DNA from: Mycobacterium sp. ELW1
Lineage (GTDB): Bacteria > Actinomycetota > Actinomycetes > Mycobacteriales > Mycobacteriaceae
NCBI RefSeq assembly: GCF_008329905.1
Contig: NZ_CP032155.1
Location: forward strand, 1 to 64,000
Length of the DNA: 64,000 bases
Direction: 5' to 3'
Numbering within the stretch: position 1 is the first letter of the stretch; each line of letters begins with the position of its first letter. Both the position numbers and the translations under genes were made by a program. The notes below the pieces were generated by a model. The model saw only the letters and a list, made by a program, of their open reading frames with translations, was not told where the DNA came from and made no database searches. Positions 42,235 through 49,595 of this stretch are shown here, one piece after another.

Positions 42235-43068
42235 CTACGCCCTGGGGTGGAAGGATTCGACCGGGTTCACCAAGCCGACGGTGATCGCGTTTCCGATCTG
42301 CCCGTGTGCGTCGAACACCGCGACCGCACCGCACGCGATCCCGTCGTTGCTGTTGTGCGACGTGGCCGCCAGGCCGATGTAGTCCCCGATCGGCTCGCGA
42401 GCCAGGGTCAGCGTGTAGTCGGCGTTGATGTATCGCAAACCGCCTGTGCCCCAATGGGATGTCGCACTGGCCGCGTCAGCGGCCATCGCAACGGTGACGA
42501 ACGGGGAGGTCCCTTCGCCGTCGACCAACGGCCGGACCTGCCGGATCCAGGCGTATTTGGGCCCGGTCGCGTCGTGCCATTCGGTGAAGGCCATCGCGCC
42601 GCCGGAGTCGCCCTGTCCTCCGTAGCCCCAGACGAACATCATCAGGTCGTCGGGCAGCGGACCGGGATCCGGCGGCAGCGGCGGCATCGTGACCGGCGAG
42701 GACCAGATGTCGCCGGCCGGGTGCTCGCCGCGGCGTAGGAACATCGCGCTGGCCCGGGACACCACCGTGTCGTTCTGGATCAGTTCGGCGTCGACCAACC
42801 GGATGCGCCGGCCCTCTCGGCGCAGAGTGGTGCGCACTTCCAGGGGGGCGATCGCGGTGGGCCGGAGCAGGTCCACGGTCAGCCGGGCAGGCACGAATTC
42901 GGCGGCGCCACCCACCTGTTCCAGCGCCCGCGCCAGGATGCCGCCGACGACGTGACCGCTGATCGTCGGACCCCAGGGTCCCTGCGCCGCCGGGCCGGGC
43001 AACATGACGTCACCGTCGGACACCAGATACGCCCGAGATTCGCCTGCCGAGTCGTCCAGATCCGTCAC
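42235..43068 (-). CDS. Acyl-CoA thioesterase family protein (double hotdog)
   Basis: The 277-residue product has two hotdog-like halves. The first has WGPTISGHVVGGILARALEQ and FVPARLTVDLLRPTAIAPLEVRTTLRREGRRIRLVDAEL. The second has INADYTLTLAREPIGDYIGLAATSHNSNDGIACGAVAVFDAHGQIGNA. This pattern is the thioesterase-like superfamily common in mycobacteria. The specific acyl-CoA is not determinable. It starts at ATG 43068, 26 bp after the acetyltransferase gene. Confidence 0.8.
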   Translation of the reverse strand: MTDLDDSAGESRAYLVSDGDVMLPGPAAQGPWGPTISGHVVGGILARALEQVGGAAEFVPARLTVDLLRPTAIAPLEVRTTLRREGRRIRLVDAELIQNDTVVSRASAMFLRRGEHPAGDIWSSPVTMPPLPPDPGPLPDDLMMFVWGYGGQGDSGGAMAFTEWHDATGPKYAWIRQVRPLVDGEGTSPFVTVAMAADAASATSHWGTGGLRYINADYTLTLAREPIGDYIGLAATSHNSNDGIACGAVAVFDAHGQIGNAITVGLVNPVESFHPRA

Positions 43069-43094
43069 GAGGTCACACGATAGCGGCGCCCCAG

Positions 43095-43436
43095 TCAGCT
43101 ACTCAGCACCTGCTGTAGGTAGCGCTCGGTATCCGCGGTGGCGGGGTCTGTGACGTCCGCGAACTCCGGATGCTTCTCGATGTATTTCGCCACCATCGGG
43201 CACACCGCCACGATGCGCAGCCCGGCGTCCCGGGTGGCGGCCAGCGCCTCGCCGACCATGATGCTGGCCAGTCCGCGTCCTTCGAATGCGTTCTCGACCT
43301 CGGTGTGGTGGAACATGCGCTGACCATCGTGGTCGACGTAGTCGGCGACGCCGACCTGCTTGCCGTCGACGGCGATGGTGAACTGGTCCTTGCCGGCGGT
43401 GACGGTCGCCTCGGCGCCGGTCTTGTCTTGTGTCAT
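43095..43436 (-). CDS. GNAT-like N-acetyltransferase (YjdJ/PF14542 type)
   Basis: The 113-residue product is the short, single-domain GNAT form. It has the acetyl-CoA region HTEVENAFEGRGLASIMVGEALAATRDAGLRIVAVCPMVAKYIEKHPEF with the conserved CP-x-V-x-x-Y segment. The ATG at 43436 was chosen; upstream frame sequence lies antisense in the pirin gene and is not conserved. It is 8 bp from the pirin gene. The target is unknown. Confidence 0.85.
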   Translation of the reverse strand: MTQDKTGAEATVTAGKDQFTIAVDGKQVGVADYVDHDGQRMFHHTEVENAFEGRGLASIMVGEALAATRDAGLRIVAVCPMVAKYIEKHPEFADVTDPATADTERYLQQVLSS

Positions 43437-43444
43437 GGAACTCC

Positions 43445-44413
43445 TCAGGTTCGGCGGCGGGGCCGCAATCGGATGGCGGGTAGCGGGGGTGCCGGTAGCC
43501 GCATGATGGAACCCGAGTACCCACTGACGTCGCCGAAGCGATCGTCGCCGTCGTCCCACTGCCTGCGGTACTCGACGATCTCGTCGTGGCTGCGGCCCAC
43601 GAAGTTCCACCACATCAGGAGTTCCTCGGTGAATGGCGTCCCGCCGAGCAGCAGCACCCGGGCGGCCAGGCCGGCCGCGTTGTGCAGCCGCAGCGTCGTG
43701 GAGCCGGTTCCGAGGTAGGCCAGCTGCCCTGACTCGAGCACTCGCCCGGCCACCTCCACCCGGCCGAGGTCCAGCAGGACGCCGTGCTCGAAGGCCGGGT
43801 CGACGTCGAGGTCGAGGGTGCAACCGGCGGCCAGGTCGACCTGGGCGCCGAGCAGCGGTGTGAAGGTGTGTACCGGAGAGCGCTGGCCGGCCAGCTCACC
43901 GAGGAACACCCGAATAGATGCTTCCCCACGGGAAAACGGCTCGGGGACGTAGTGATCGAAATCCCGGGTGGTGTTGCGATCCGAATCCGGCAGTGCCACC
44001 CACAGCTGCGCGCCGTGCAGGATCGTGGTCGACGGCGTCGACACTTCCGAGTGGCAGATCCCCGCCCCGGCGGTCATCAGGTTCAGTTCGCCGGGGCGGA
44101 CGGTCTGGTGCACACCGGCGCTGTCGCGGTGCTCGATCTCGCCGCGGAACAACCAGCTGACGGTCTGCAGCCCGGTGTGCGGATGCGGGGGCACATCCAT
44201 GCCGGCTGCCGCGCGGACATCGTGCGGGCCGTAATGATCGGCGAAACACCAAGCGCCGATCAGCGAGCGCTCACGTTGGGGCAAGGTCCGGCGCACCGGA
44301 AGCGCGCGAGGACCGCCGAGCGGGACCTGGCGGGGCTCGAGCACTTCGACGCCGTCGAATGTCGTTGCACTGCAGGGTACTTCACGCGGAGCGGTCTCGA
44401 GGTTGCTCACCAC
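43445..44413 (-). CDS. Pirin-family cupin protein
   Basis: The 322-residue product is a bicupin pirin. The metal ligands are visible in DVPPHPHTGLQTVSWLFRGEIEHRDS and in the later GICHSEV with a Glu/His pair, as in YhhW-type quercetinases. The second cupin spans about 170-300. Possible roles are quercetinase-like dioxygenase or redox-linked regulation. It starts at ATG 44413, 25 bp after the EVE gene, probably in one transcript with the acetyltransferase. Confidence 0.87.
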   Translation of the reverse strand: MVSNLETAPREVPCSATTFDGVEVLEPRQVPLGGPRALPVRRTLPQRERSLIGAWCFADHYGPHDVRAAAGMDVPPHPHTGLQTVSWLFRGEIEHRDSAGVHQTVRPGELNLMTAGAGICHSEVSTPSTTILHGAQLWVALPDSDRNTTRDFDHYVPEPFSRGEASIRVFLGELAGQRSPVHTFTPLLGAQVDLAAGCTLDLDVDPAFEHGVLLDLGRVEVAGRVLESGQLAYLGTGSTTLRLHNAAGLAARVLLLGGTPFTEELLMWWNFVGRSHDEIVEYRRQWDDGDDRFGDVSGYSGSIMRLPAPPLPAIRLRPRRRT

Positions 44414-44438
44414 CCCGAGCTTACCCGCGGCGCGTTGC

Positions 44439-44855
44439 TCAGGCTGCGAGCTGCTGCGTCATCGCCGAGCGGATGAGCTGGAAGTCCGGTTCCTCGATGC
44501 GGAACACCCCGAACCGGAACTTGTAGCCCCAGCGCTGCGGATCGACGATGAACTCCAGCCGGTCCAACAGGGGACGGATGGGTGTCGCCGTGCAGGGCAG
44601 GAACTCCATGGCGCGCCGCCACGGGTGCGACGGGTGTTCCTGGTACGGCTCGTCGTCGGTGACCCGCCCGATCGCGGTGAACGCCTGCAGCGACTCCCCG
44701 TGCTCGAGTGCGGTTTTCGGCGAATAGAAGACAATCCAATCGCCACGGGCCATTTTCCGGAGCATGTGCGGCTTGCCATGGTTGGCCTGAGTAAAGCCGC
44801 CGGCGACACCGCGTTGTACGTGGTCGGCGCTGACGGTATTGATCCAGTACGTCAT
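44439..44855 (-). CDS. EVE-domain protein
   Basis: The 138-residue product is a stand-alone EVE domain, a PUA-like fold that binds modified bases. Signature parts are YWINTVSADHVQRGVAGGFTQANHGKPHMLRKMARGDWIVFYSPK near the start and FTAIGRVTDDEPYQ in the middle. EVE proteins in bacteria often accompany modified-DNA defence, but no restriction gene is nearby. It starts at ATG 44855. Confidence 0.83.
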   Translation of the reverse strand: MTYWINTVSADHVQRGVAGGFTQANHGKPHMLRKMARGDWIVFYSPKTALEHGESLQAFTAIGRVTDDEPYQEHPSHPWRRAMEFLPCTATPIRPLLDRLEFIVDPQRWGYKFRFGVFRIEEPDFQLIRSAMTQQLAA

Positions 44856-44913
44856 GGGCTCACGCTAGATCGCGGGTCCGACAGGTTCGCGACGCTCGAC
44901 GGCGGCTCCCCCG

Positions 44914-45195
44914 CTAGTCGGCGCGGGCGTCAGACGACGGGCCGCGACCGTCGGCTGAGATGTCCGGCGCGAACAACTCCGGGCTCATCGACGGGTCGAC
45001 CGGCTCGTCGTGCGGCAGCTCCGCCGCGTCACCGGCGGCGGCTCGCTTGTGATCAGCGCGCCAGTCGCGCAACAACAGCACGATGCCGGCGGCCGCGAGG
45101 ACGACCACCGCGATCGCCGCGTAGGTGCTGTCGGTCAGGACCGCCACCACCAGCGCGATCAACCCGGCCAGGGCCACTACGACCACGATCCGCAC
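44914..45195 (-). CDS. Small two-helix membrane protein
   Basis: The 93-residue product has two adjacent transmembrane helices (about 2-20 and 24-42) and a cytoplasmic tail (RDWRADHKRAAAGDAAELPHDEPVDPSM). I start at GTG 45195 because GGGAGG lies 7 nt upstream; a TTG five codons earlier would swallow that site. No family function is recognised; similar proteins are widespread and uncharacterised in mycobacteria. Confidence 0.75.
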   Translation of the reverse strand: MRIVVVVALAGLIALVVAVLTDSTYAAIAVVVLAAAGIVLLLRDWRADHKRAAAGDAAELPHDEPVDPSMSPELFAPDISADGRGPSSDARAD

Positions 45196-45271
45196 CCGCG
45201 CGCCTCCCAACGTCTGCCAGCCGACACAGTTCTATCTCCCTACCCACTCCCCCGCCCGGGAATTGCCGCAG

Positions 45272-45871
45272 TCAGCGAGTCGCGGGCACCGGCGCCGGCG
45301 CGGCGGTCAGCATCGCGGCGAGCATCGTCACGATCTCCTCGAGACTGTCGGCATCGGTGTCGCCGGATTCCACCCGCCGCTCGTGGTCGGCGAGCAGGGC
45401 GAACATCGCGGTGGCGACGGCACCGACCCGGTTCTCCCGAGCACTGCGGTCCTTCAGCGGAACCAGCCTGGCCAGCGCGTCGAGGATCCGTGGCCAGGCC
45501 GATTCCGCGGGGCTCTGCGGTTCCCGGTTCAGCCGGATCCGCACCACTTCGAGGAACCGCGCGTAATGAGTGCCCTCACTGTGGAAGAACGGCCCGACCA
45601 GGATTCGCAGCACGGCGTGCGCGTCGGCCATCTGCTCACCTGACATGCGGTCCAGCAGGGCCTGCCGCTCGACTTCCATCGGGGTAAGGCGGCGGGCCAC
45701 CACCGCATCGATCAGGTCCTGCCTGCTGCGGAAGTAGTAGTTCACCGCCGAGTTGTTGCGCTGCCCGGCGGCCACCGCGATCTCCCGCAGGGGCACCTCG
45801 AAGCCGTGCTCGGCGATCAGCCGTTCGGCGGCGTCGAGCAGCACTTCCCGAGATCGGGCACCGCGGTCCAC
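45272..45871 (-). CDS. TetR-family regulator divergent from kshA
   Basis: The 199-residue product has an N-terminal TetR domain (LLDAAERLIAEHGFEVPLREIAVAAGQRNNSAVNYYFRSRQDLIDAVV in family terms) and a C-terminal helical ligand domain. It starts at GTG 45871. It is divergent from the KshA-type oxygenase across 57 bp, with a 20-bp perfect palindrome before the oxygenase. It most likely represses that gene in response to a steroid or its CoA derivative, but it is not KstR or KstR2 by operator sequence. Confidence 0.85.
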   Translation of the reverse strand: MDRGARSREVLLDAAERLIAEHGFEVPLREIAVAAGQRNNSAVNYYFRSRQDLIDAVVARRLTPMEVERQALLDRMSGEQMADAHAVLRILVGPFFHSEGTHYARFLEVVRIRLNREPQSPAESAWPRILDALARLVPLKDRSARENRVGAVATAMFALLADHERRVESGDTDADSLEEIVTMLAAMLTAAPAPVPATR

Positions 45872-45901
45872 GTCGAGCAGTCTAAATCAACGCTAGGCAG
45901 G

Positions 45902-45921
45902 TTTAAGCACATGTGCTTAAA
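45902..45921. promoter_or_regulatory. 20-bp perfect palindrome, kshA operator
   Basis: TTTAAGCACA and TGTGCTTAAA form a perfect 10+10 palindrome 7 bp upstream of the kshA ATG. Its right end overlaps a possible -10 box (TTAAAT, 45917-45922) placed 6 nt before the ATG, which would make kshA leaderless and repression steric. The adjacent TetR protein is the natural ligand. Confidence 0.72.
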
Positions 45922-45928
45922 TGAGCGC

Positions 45929-47068
45929 ATGAATCAGATCCGGGAGATCGACCCCGGCACGCCGATGACGCGGTACGCGCGCGGTTGGCACTGCCTGGGC
46001 CTGGCAGAGGATTTCCGCGATGGCAAGCCGCACGGCATCAATGCGTTCGGCGGCAAGCTGGTGGTGTACGCCGACTCGCAGGGCGACATCCACGTGCTCG
46101 ACGGCTACTGCCGGCACCTGGGTGCCGACCTCGCGATGGGCACGGTCAAGGGCGACAACCTGGCTTGTGCGTTCCACGACTGGCGCTGGAACGGCGCGAC
46201 CGGCCGTTGTGTCGAAATTCCCTATGCGCGACGGGTTCCCAAGCTCGCCCGCACCCGCAAGTACCAGACCCTCGAGGTCAACGGGCAGCTGCTGATGTGG
46301 CACGACCCGGAGGGCTCCACGCCGCCGGCAGAACTCACCCCGCCGACGATCGAGGGCTACGACGAGGGCCAGTGGTCGAAGTGGGCGTGGAACTCGATGG
46401 TCATCGAAGGTGCGCACTGCCGCGAGATCGTCGACAACAACGTCGACATGGCGCACTTCTTCTACATCCACTACGCGTACCCGACGTTCTTCAAGAACGT
46501 CTTCGAAGGCCACACCGCCAGCCAGTACATGGAATCCAAGGGACGCCAGGACTTCACCGAGCACCCGGAACGGCTGTGGGAGGGCACCAAGCTGCGCTCG
46601 GAGGCCACCTATTTCGGGCCGTCGTACATGATCAACTGGCTGCACAACGATCTCGGACCGGACTTCACCGTGGAGTCGGTGCTGATCAACTGCCATTACC
46701 CGATCGACCAGCACTCGTTCATGCTGCAGTTCGGGGTGTCGGTGCAGAACATGCCGGGGCTGTCAGACGAGAAGGCGGCCAAGCTCGCCCAGTCGTATTC
46801 GAAGATCTACGAGGTCGGCTTCCTGCAAGACGTCGAGATCTGGAAGCACAAGACGCGTATCGAGAATCCGCTGCTGTGCGAGGAAGACGGCGCGCTGTAC
46901 CAATACCGGCGGTGGTACGAACAGTTCTACGTCGACGCCGCCGATGTCACCGCGGACATGACCGACCGCTTCGAACTCGAGGTGGACACCACCCACGCCT
47001 ACGACGTATGGCAGCGTGAGGTCGACGAGAACATGCAAAAGCGTTCTGAGGCAGTCACTTCCGGCTAG
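45929..47068 (+). CDS. kshA: 3-ketosteroid 9-alpha-hydroxylase oxygenase subunit (KshA-type)
   Basis: This Rieske non-haem iron oxygenase resembles M. tuberculosis KshA, which opens steroid ring B. The 379-residue product has the Rieske ligands Cys61, His63, Cys80 and His83 (YCRHLGADLAMG, CAFHDWRW). The mononuclear iron site lies in DNNVDMAHFFYIHYAYPTFFKN. Later conserved blocks are INWLHN and GFLQDVEIWKHKTRI. I start at ATG 45929; ATG 45911 is possible but lies in the operator. No KshB reductase gene is nearby, so reductase is supplied in trans. Mycolicibacteria often carry several KshA copies. Confidence 0.87.
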   Translation: MNQIREIDPGTPMTRYARGWHCLGLAEDFRDGKPHGINAFGGKLVVYADSQGDIHVLDGYCRHLGADLAMGTVKGDNLACAFHDWRWNGATGRCVEIPYARRVPKLARTRKYQTLEVNGQLLMWHDPEGSTPPAELTPPTIEGYDEGQWSKWAWNSMVIEGAHCREIVDNNVDMAHFFYIHYAYPTFFKNVFEGHTASQYMESKGRQDFTEHPERLWEGTKLRSEATYFGPSYMINWLHNDLGPDFTVESVLINCHYPIDQHSFMLQFGVSVQNMPGLSDEKAAKLAQSYSKIYEVGFLQDVEIWKHKTRIENPLLCEEDGALYQYRRWYEQFYVDAADVTADMTDRFELEVDTTHAYDVWQREVDENMQKRSEAVTSG

Positions 47069-47475
47069 GCCGCGGTGCGCGGCCGGCCCAGCGGTAGATG
47101 CACGACGGTTGCCACCTGGGCGGGCAGCGCTTCGCCGCGGGTCAGTAGTTCGGCGCTCTCCGGCAGTTCGCGCGGATTGAGCTGACCGTCGGCGATCCGC
47201 CGCAGGACCTCGTGCGCGTGCGCCAGTTGATGGCGCTTGCGGTATTGACCGCCGGGCAGCTTGATGCCCGCCCACACCCCGTATTCCTCGCCGCTCTCGA
47301 CGGCGCTGCGCGCGCAGGCGCGCTGCTGGGCCAGCGGGCACCGGCGTAGGCAGATGGTTCGGGCGCGAGTGGCGGATTGCTCGTAGACGCGTGCCTTGGC
47401 CGCACCGTCGCTGGCGTCGTCGTCGGCGTAGCCGAACCACAGATCGGGCTCGACCGAGCATGGGCGATAGTTCAT
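47065..47475 (-). CDS. whiB5: WhiB-family iron-sulfur regulator (WhiB5-like)
   Basis: The 136-residue product has four Cys for a 4Fe-4S cluster (Cys6, 42, 46, 54), the CLRRCPLAQQRAC block, the WhiB turn motif variant GVWAGI, and a basic DNA-binding tail (GGQYRKRHQLAHAH). The Cys spacing C-x3-C-x7-C differs from the usual C-x2-C-x5-C. The ATG at 47475 has AGGAGG upstream. Position next to an Rv0023-like HTH gene identifies it as the Rv0022c (whiB5) counterpart. The stop overlaps kshA's end by 4 bp. Confidence 0.85.
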   Translation of the reverse strand: MNYRPCSVEPDLWFGYADDDASDGAAKARVYEQSATRARTICLRRCPLAQQRACARSAVESGEEYGVWAGIKLPGGQYRKRHQLAHAHEVLRRIADGQLNPRELPESAELLTRGEALPAQVATVVHLPLGRPRTAA

Positions 47476-47508
47476 CGGAGCCTCCTAGGCCGGTTTCATT
47501 GACGAAAG

Positions 47509-47588
47509 CGTATATCCGACGAGGAAGCGGCGCAAGAGGAACGTAGAAAGAAACGTATAAACCGATAGGGCTGTGTACGATCCGTATA
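47509..47588 (+). promoter_or_regulatory. whiB5/HTH divergent control region with CGTATA repeats
   Basis: CGTATA occurs three times in this 129-bp gap, at 47509-47514, 47554-47559 and 47583-47588, and once inside the next gene at 48011-48016. A -10 box TACGAT (47576-47581) lies 6 nt before an ATG at 47588. That ATG opens a six-codon frame (MAGAPP) whose TGA overlaps the GTG start of the HTH gene. This fits a leaderless mini-ORF coupled to the regulator. All functional readings are inferred. Confidence 0.45.
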
Positions 47589-47604
47589 TGGCTGGAGCCC
47601 CACC

Positions 47605-48345
47605 GTGAGCCGAGAGGCGGCGGGCGCGGCCATCCGGACTCTGCGTGAGGCGAGGGACTGGTCGCTGGCCGAGCTGGCCGCCGCCACCGGGGTCAGCATC
47701 ATGGGCCTGAGCTTCCTGGAGCGCGGAGTCCGCAAGCCGCACAAAGGCACAGTTCAGAAGGTTGAGAACGGGCTGGGGCTGCCGCCTGGCACCTACGCGC
47801 GGCTCGTTGTCGCCGACGATCCAGCCGCTGAGATCGCCCAATTCCTGACCGACGGGCCGGCCGAATCAGCGCCGCCGCGGACCGCTACCGGCATCGTCGT
47901 CAACCGGCACAGCGACGCCGATGTGCTCGAGGCGCATGCCGAAGCGCACCTGGAATCGCTGAACTCGTTGATAGCCCGCCTGCCAGCGGAGACGTCAAAC
48001 GAATATGAAACGTATATTCAGTCCGTGATCGAGCAATGCGTGAAGGCCGAGCTGCTGGCCGCCAACTCCTGGCGCGTCGCGGTCAACGCGGGGGCCGAAT
48101 CGGTGGACCGCCTGATGACCCATCTCAAGTCCCTGGAAGCGATCCGAAGCGGGCTGCTGGCCCGCATGCCCGGCAGTATCAGCGCGCGGTTCGACCAGGC
48201 GTGTGCCCGCTCGGAGCTTCCCGAGCCGGTGATCGCGACACTGATCGGAGTCGACGTCGACCAGCTGTGGGACATCCGCAACCGCGGGGCCATCCCGCCG
48301 GGTGTCCTGCCGCGGGTGCGGGCGTTCGTGGAGGAGCGGTCATGA
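47605..48345 (+). CDS. XRE-type HTH regulator (Rv0023-like)
   Basis: The 246-residue product has an N-terminal HTH (residues about 5-60: AIRTLREARDWSLAELAAATGVSIMGLSFLERGVRKPHKGTV in family order) and a C-terminal region of unknown fold with a second possible HTH near residues 205-240 (ELPEPVIATLIGVDVDQLWDIRNRG). The GTG at 47605 has GGAG 7 nt upstream. It is first in an operon of seven overlapping or close genes and is divergent from whiB5. Control of its own operon is inferred. Confidence 0.85.
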   Translation: MSREAAGAAIRTLREARDWSLAELAAATGVSIMGLSFLERGVRKPHKGTVQKVENGLGLPPGTYARLVVADDPAAEIAQFLTDGPAESAPPRTATGIVVNRHSDADVLEAHAEAHLESLNSLIARLPAETSNEYETYIQSVIEQCVKAELLAANSWRVAVNAGAESVDRLMTHLKSLEAIRSGLLARMPGSISARFDQACARSELPEPVIATLIGVDVDQLWDIRNRGAIPPGVLPRVRAFVEERS

Positions 48346-49130
48346 CCGCCCCCGAGGTGGAAATCCTGAGCCGGGCCCACGCGCTGTTCTCCGGCCAGCC
48401 GGCGGTGGGGGTGCTTGAAGCGGCGCCCGGTGTAGCGCCGTCCTCGGGACAGGGGTTACCGGCGGCCTATCACCGTGCGGCCGAACAGCGACGGACTGAA
48501 CTCGACAGCGCCCGCCGCGTCGATGCCGAGGTGTCGGCAATCCTGGCCCGTGTTCAGCGCGATCACCGGGAGGCTCGACGGCAGACCCGTGCCGTGCTCG
48601 ACGCCGCCCACGCCGATGCCGCCGCCATCCCGGACAGCCCGGTCGCCCAACGAGAGTTCCTGCGGCGCAGGGCTGCTCGGCTGCGCACCCAGCACGCCCA
48701 CGTCCTTGCCGCCCGTCGTAGAGCCCGGCGCCGCCTCGCGCTGTTGCGCGCGCTGGGATATCGCCGTGGGCACCGCCGGCTGCCGGCACCGAATTCGCGG
48801 GCCGCGCTGGCGGTGCGCGCCGCGCTGTCACGGCTGGGCTGCCCGTACGTGTGGGGAGCGACCGGCCCGGATCGCTTCGACTGTTCAGGCCTGGTGAAGT
48901 GGGCCTACGCGCAGGCAGGGGTGCCACTGCACCGCACCACCTACGACCAGATCAACGACGGGATCCCGGTGCCGCGTTCCCAAATCCGGCCCGGTGATCT
49001 GGTGTTCCCGCATGCCGGGCACGTCCAGATGGCGATCGGCAACGGACTGGTGGTCGAGGCGCCGTACTCCGGTGCCAACGTCCGGATCAGCCGACTGGGT
49101 TCGGATATCGCGATACGCCGGCCGGCATAG
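48342..49130 (+). CDS. NlpC/P60 peptidase (Rv0024-like) without signal peptide
   Basis: The 262-residue product has an N-terminal helical, Arg/Ala-rich coiled-coil region (about 40-140) and a C-terminal NlpC/P60 domain. The catalytic Cys181 lies in RFDCSGLVKWAY, His227 in HAGHVQMAIGNG, and the domain begins LGCPYVWGATGPD. Such enzymes cut D-Glu-mDAP bonds in peptidoglycan, yet no signal peptide or membrane helix is visible. Export by a type VII route or an intracellular role is therefore implied. It starts at ATG 48342, overlapping the HTH gene stop. Confidence 0.88.
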   Translation: MTAPEVEILSRAHALFSGQPAVGVLEAAPGVAPSSGQGLPAAYHRAAEQRRTELDSARRVDAEVSAILARVQRDHREARRQTRAVLDAAHADAAAIPDSPVAQREFLRRRAARLRTQHAHVLAARRRARRRLALLRALGYRRGHRRLPAPNSRAALAVRAALSRLGCPYVWGATGPDRFDCSGLVKWAYAQAGVPLHRTTYDQINDGIPVPRSQIRPGDLVFPHAGHVQMAIGNGLVVEAPYSGANVRISRLGSDIAIRRPA

Positions 49131-49177
49131 CCGAGTGGTGAGTTGTCCGGCGAAATCTCGCTGAGTACCGTCGACCC

Positions 49178-49537
49178 ATGGCAGAGCACGTCGGAGCGTC
49201 GGCCGAGGCCCTCGAGTCGGCCCGATCTCTGCTCGCTGCGCGGGACCGCGACCTCGCGGAGGCCGACGCCGAACTGGCGGAGGTGGTGTCGGCCGCGCAT
49301 GCGGCCGCGACCGAGGCCATCCGCAAGCTCGACGCGATCGACGCCGAGATCGAGGCGGCCGTCGCCGCGAACACCGTCACCGCGCCCGTCGAGGGGCGCG
49401 AGTTCGCGCGGTTCCTGCTGGCCAAGCAACGCGAGATCAGCGACGTGTTAGTCGCCGCGCGCGCCGAAGCAGACGCCAAAGCCGTGGTGCTGCAGCGACT
49501 TCTGGACCGCTACAGGTTGTCGTCCACAGTTGCCTGA
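49178..49537 (+). CDS. DUF4226-like helical protein (Rv0025-like)
   Basis: The 119-residue product is almost entirely helical and Ala/Glu-rich, with no signal peptide. The segment IEAAVAANTVTAPVEGREFARFLLAKQREISDVLVAARAEADAKAVVLQRLLDRY aligns with the N-terminal part of the next gene's product, so they share a domain. Position matches Rv0025. I assign DUF4226 from memory of that locus. An 18-bp hairpin (49538-49555) follows the stop directly. Confidence 0.75.
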   Translation: MAEHVGASAEALESARSLLAARDRDLAEADAELAEVVSAAHAAATEAIRKLDAIDAEIEAAVAANTVTAPVEGREFARFLLAKQREISDVLVAARAEADAKAVVLQRLLDRYRLSSTVA

Positions 49538-49555
49538 CGGGTGAATTGTCACCCG
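49538..49555 (+). repeat. Hairpin after the Rv0025-like gene
   Basis: CGGGTGA (49538-49544) and TCACCCG (49549-49555) form a perfect 7-bp stem with a 4-nt loop, starting on the base after the stop codon. It lies within the operon, so it may stabilise or attenuate the transcript rather than terminate it fully. Confidence 0.5.
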
Positions 49556-49595
49556 AACACCGCCTGGATACAGTCGCCGGCATGAGAGGGCACCG

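Noticed and set aside
44439..44855. EVE gene as part of a modified-DNA restriction system
   Set aside because: No McrBC, methyltransferase or nuclease gene lies beside it; neighbours are pirin and a small membrane protein.
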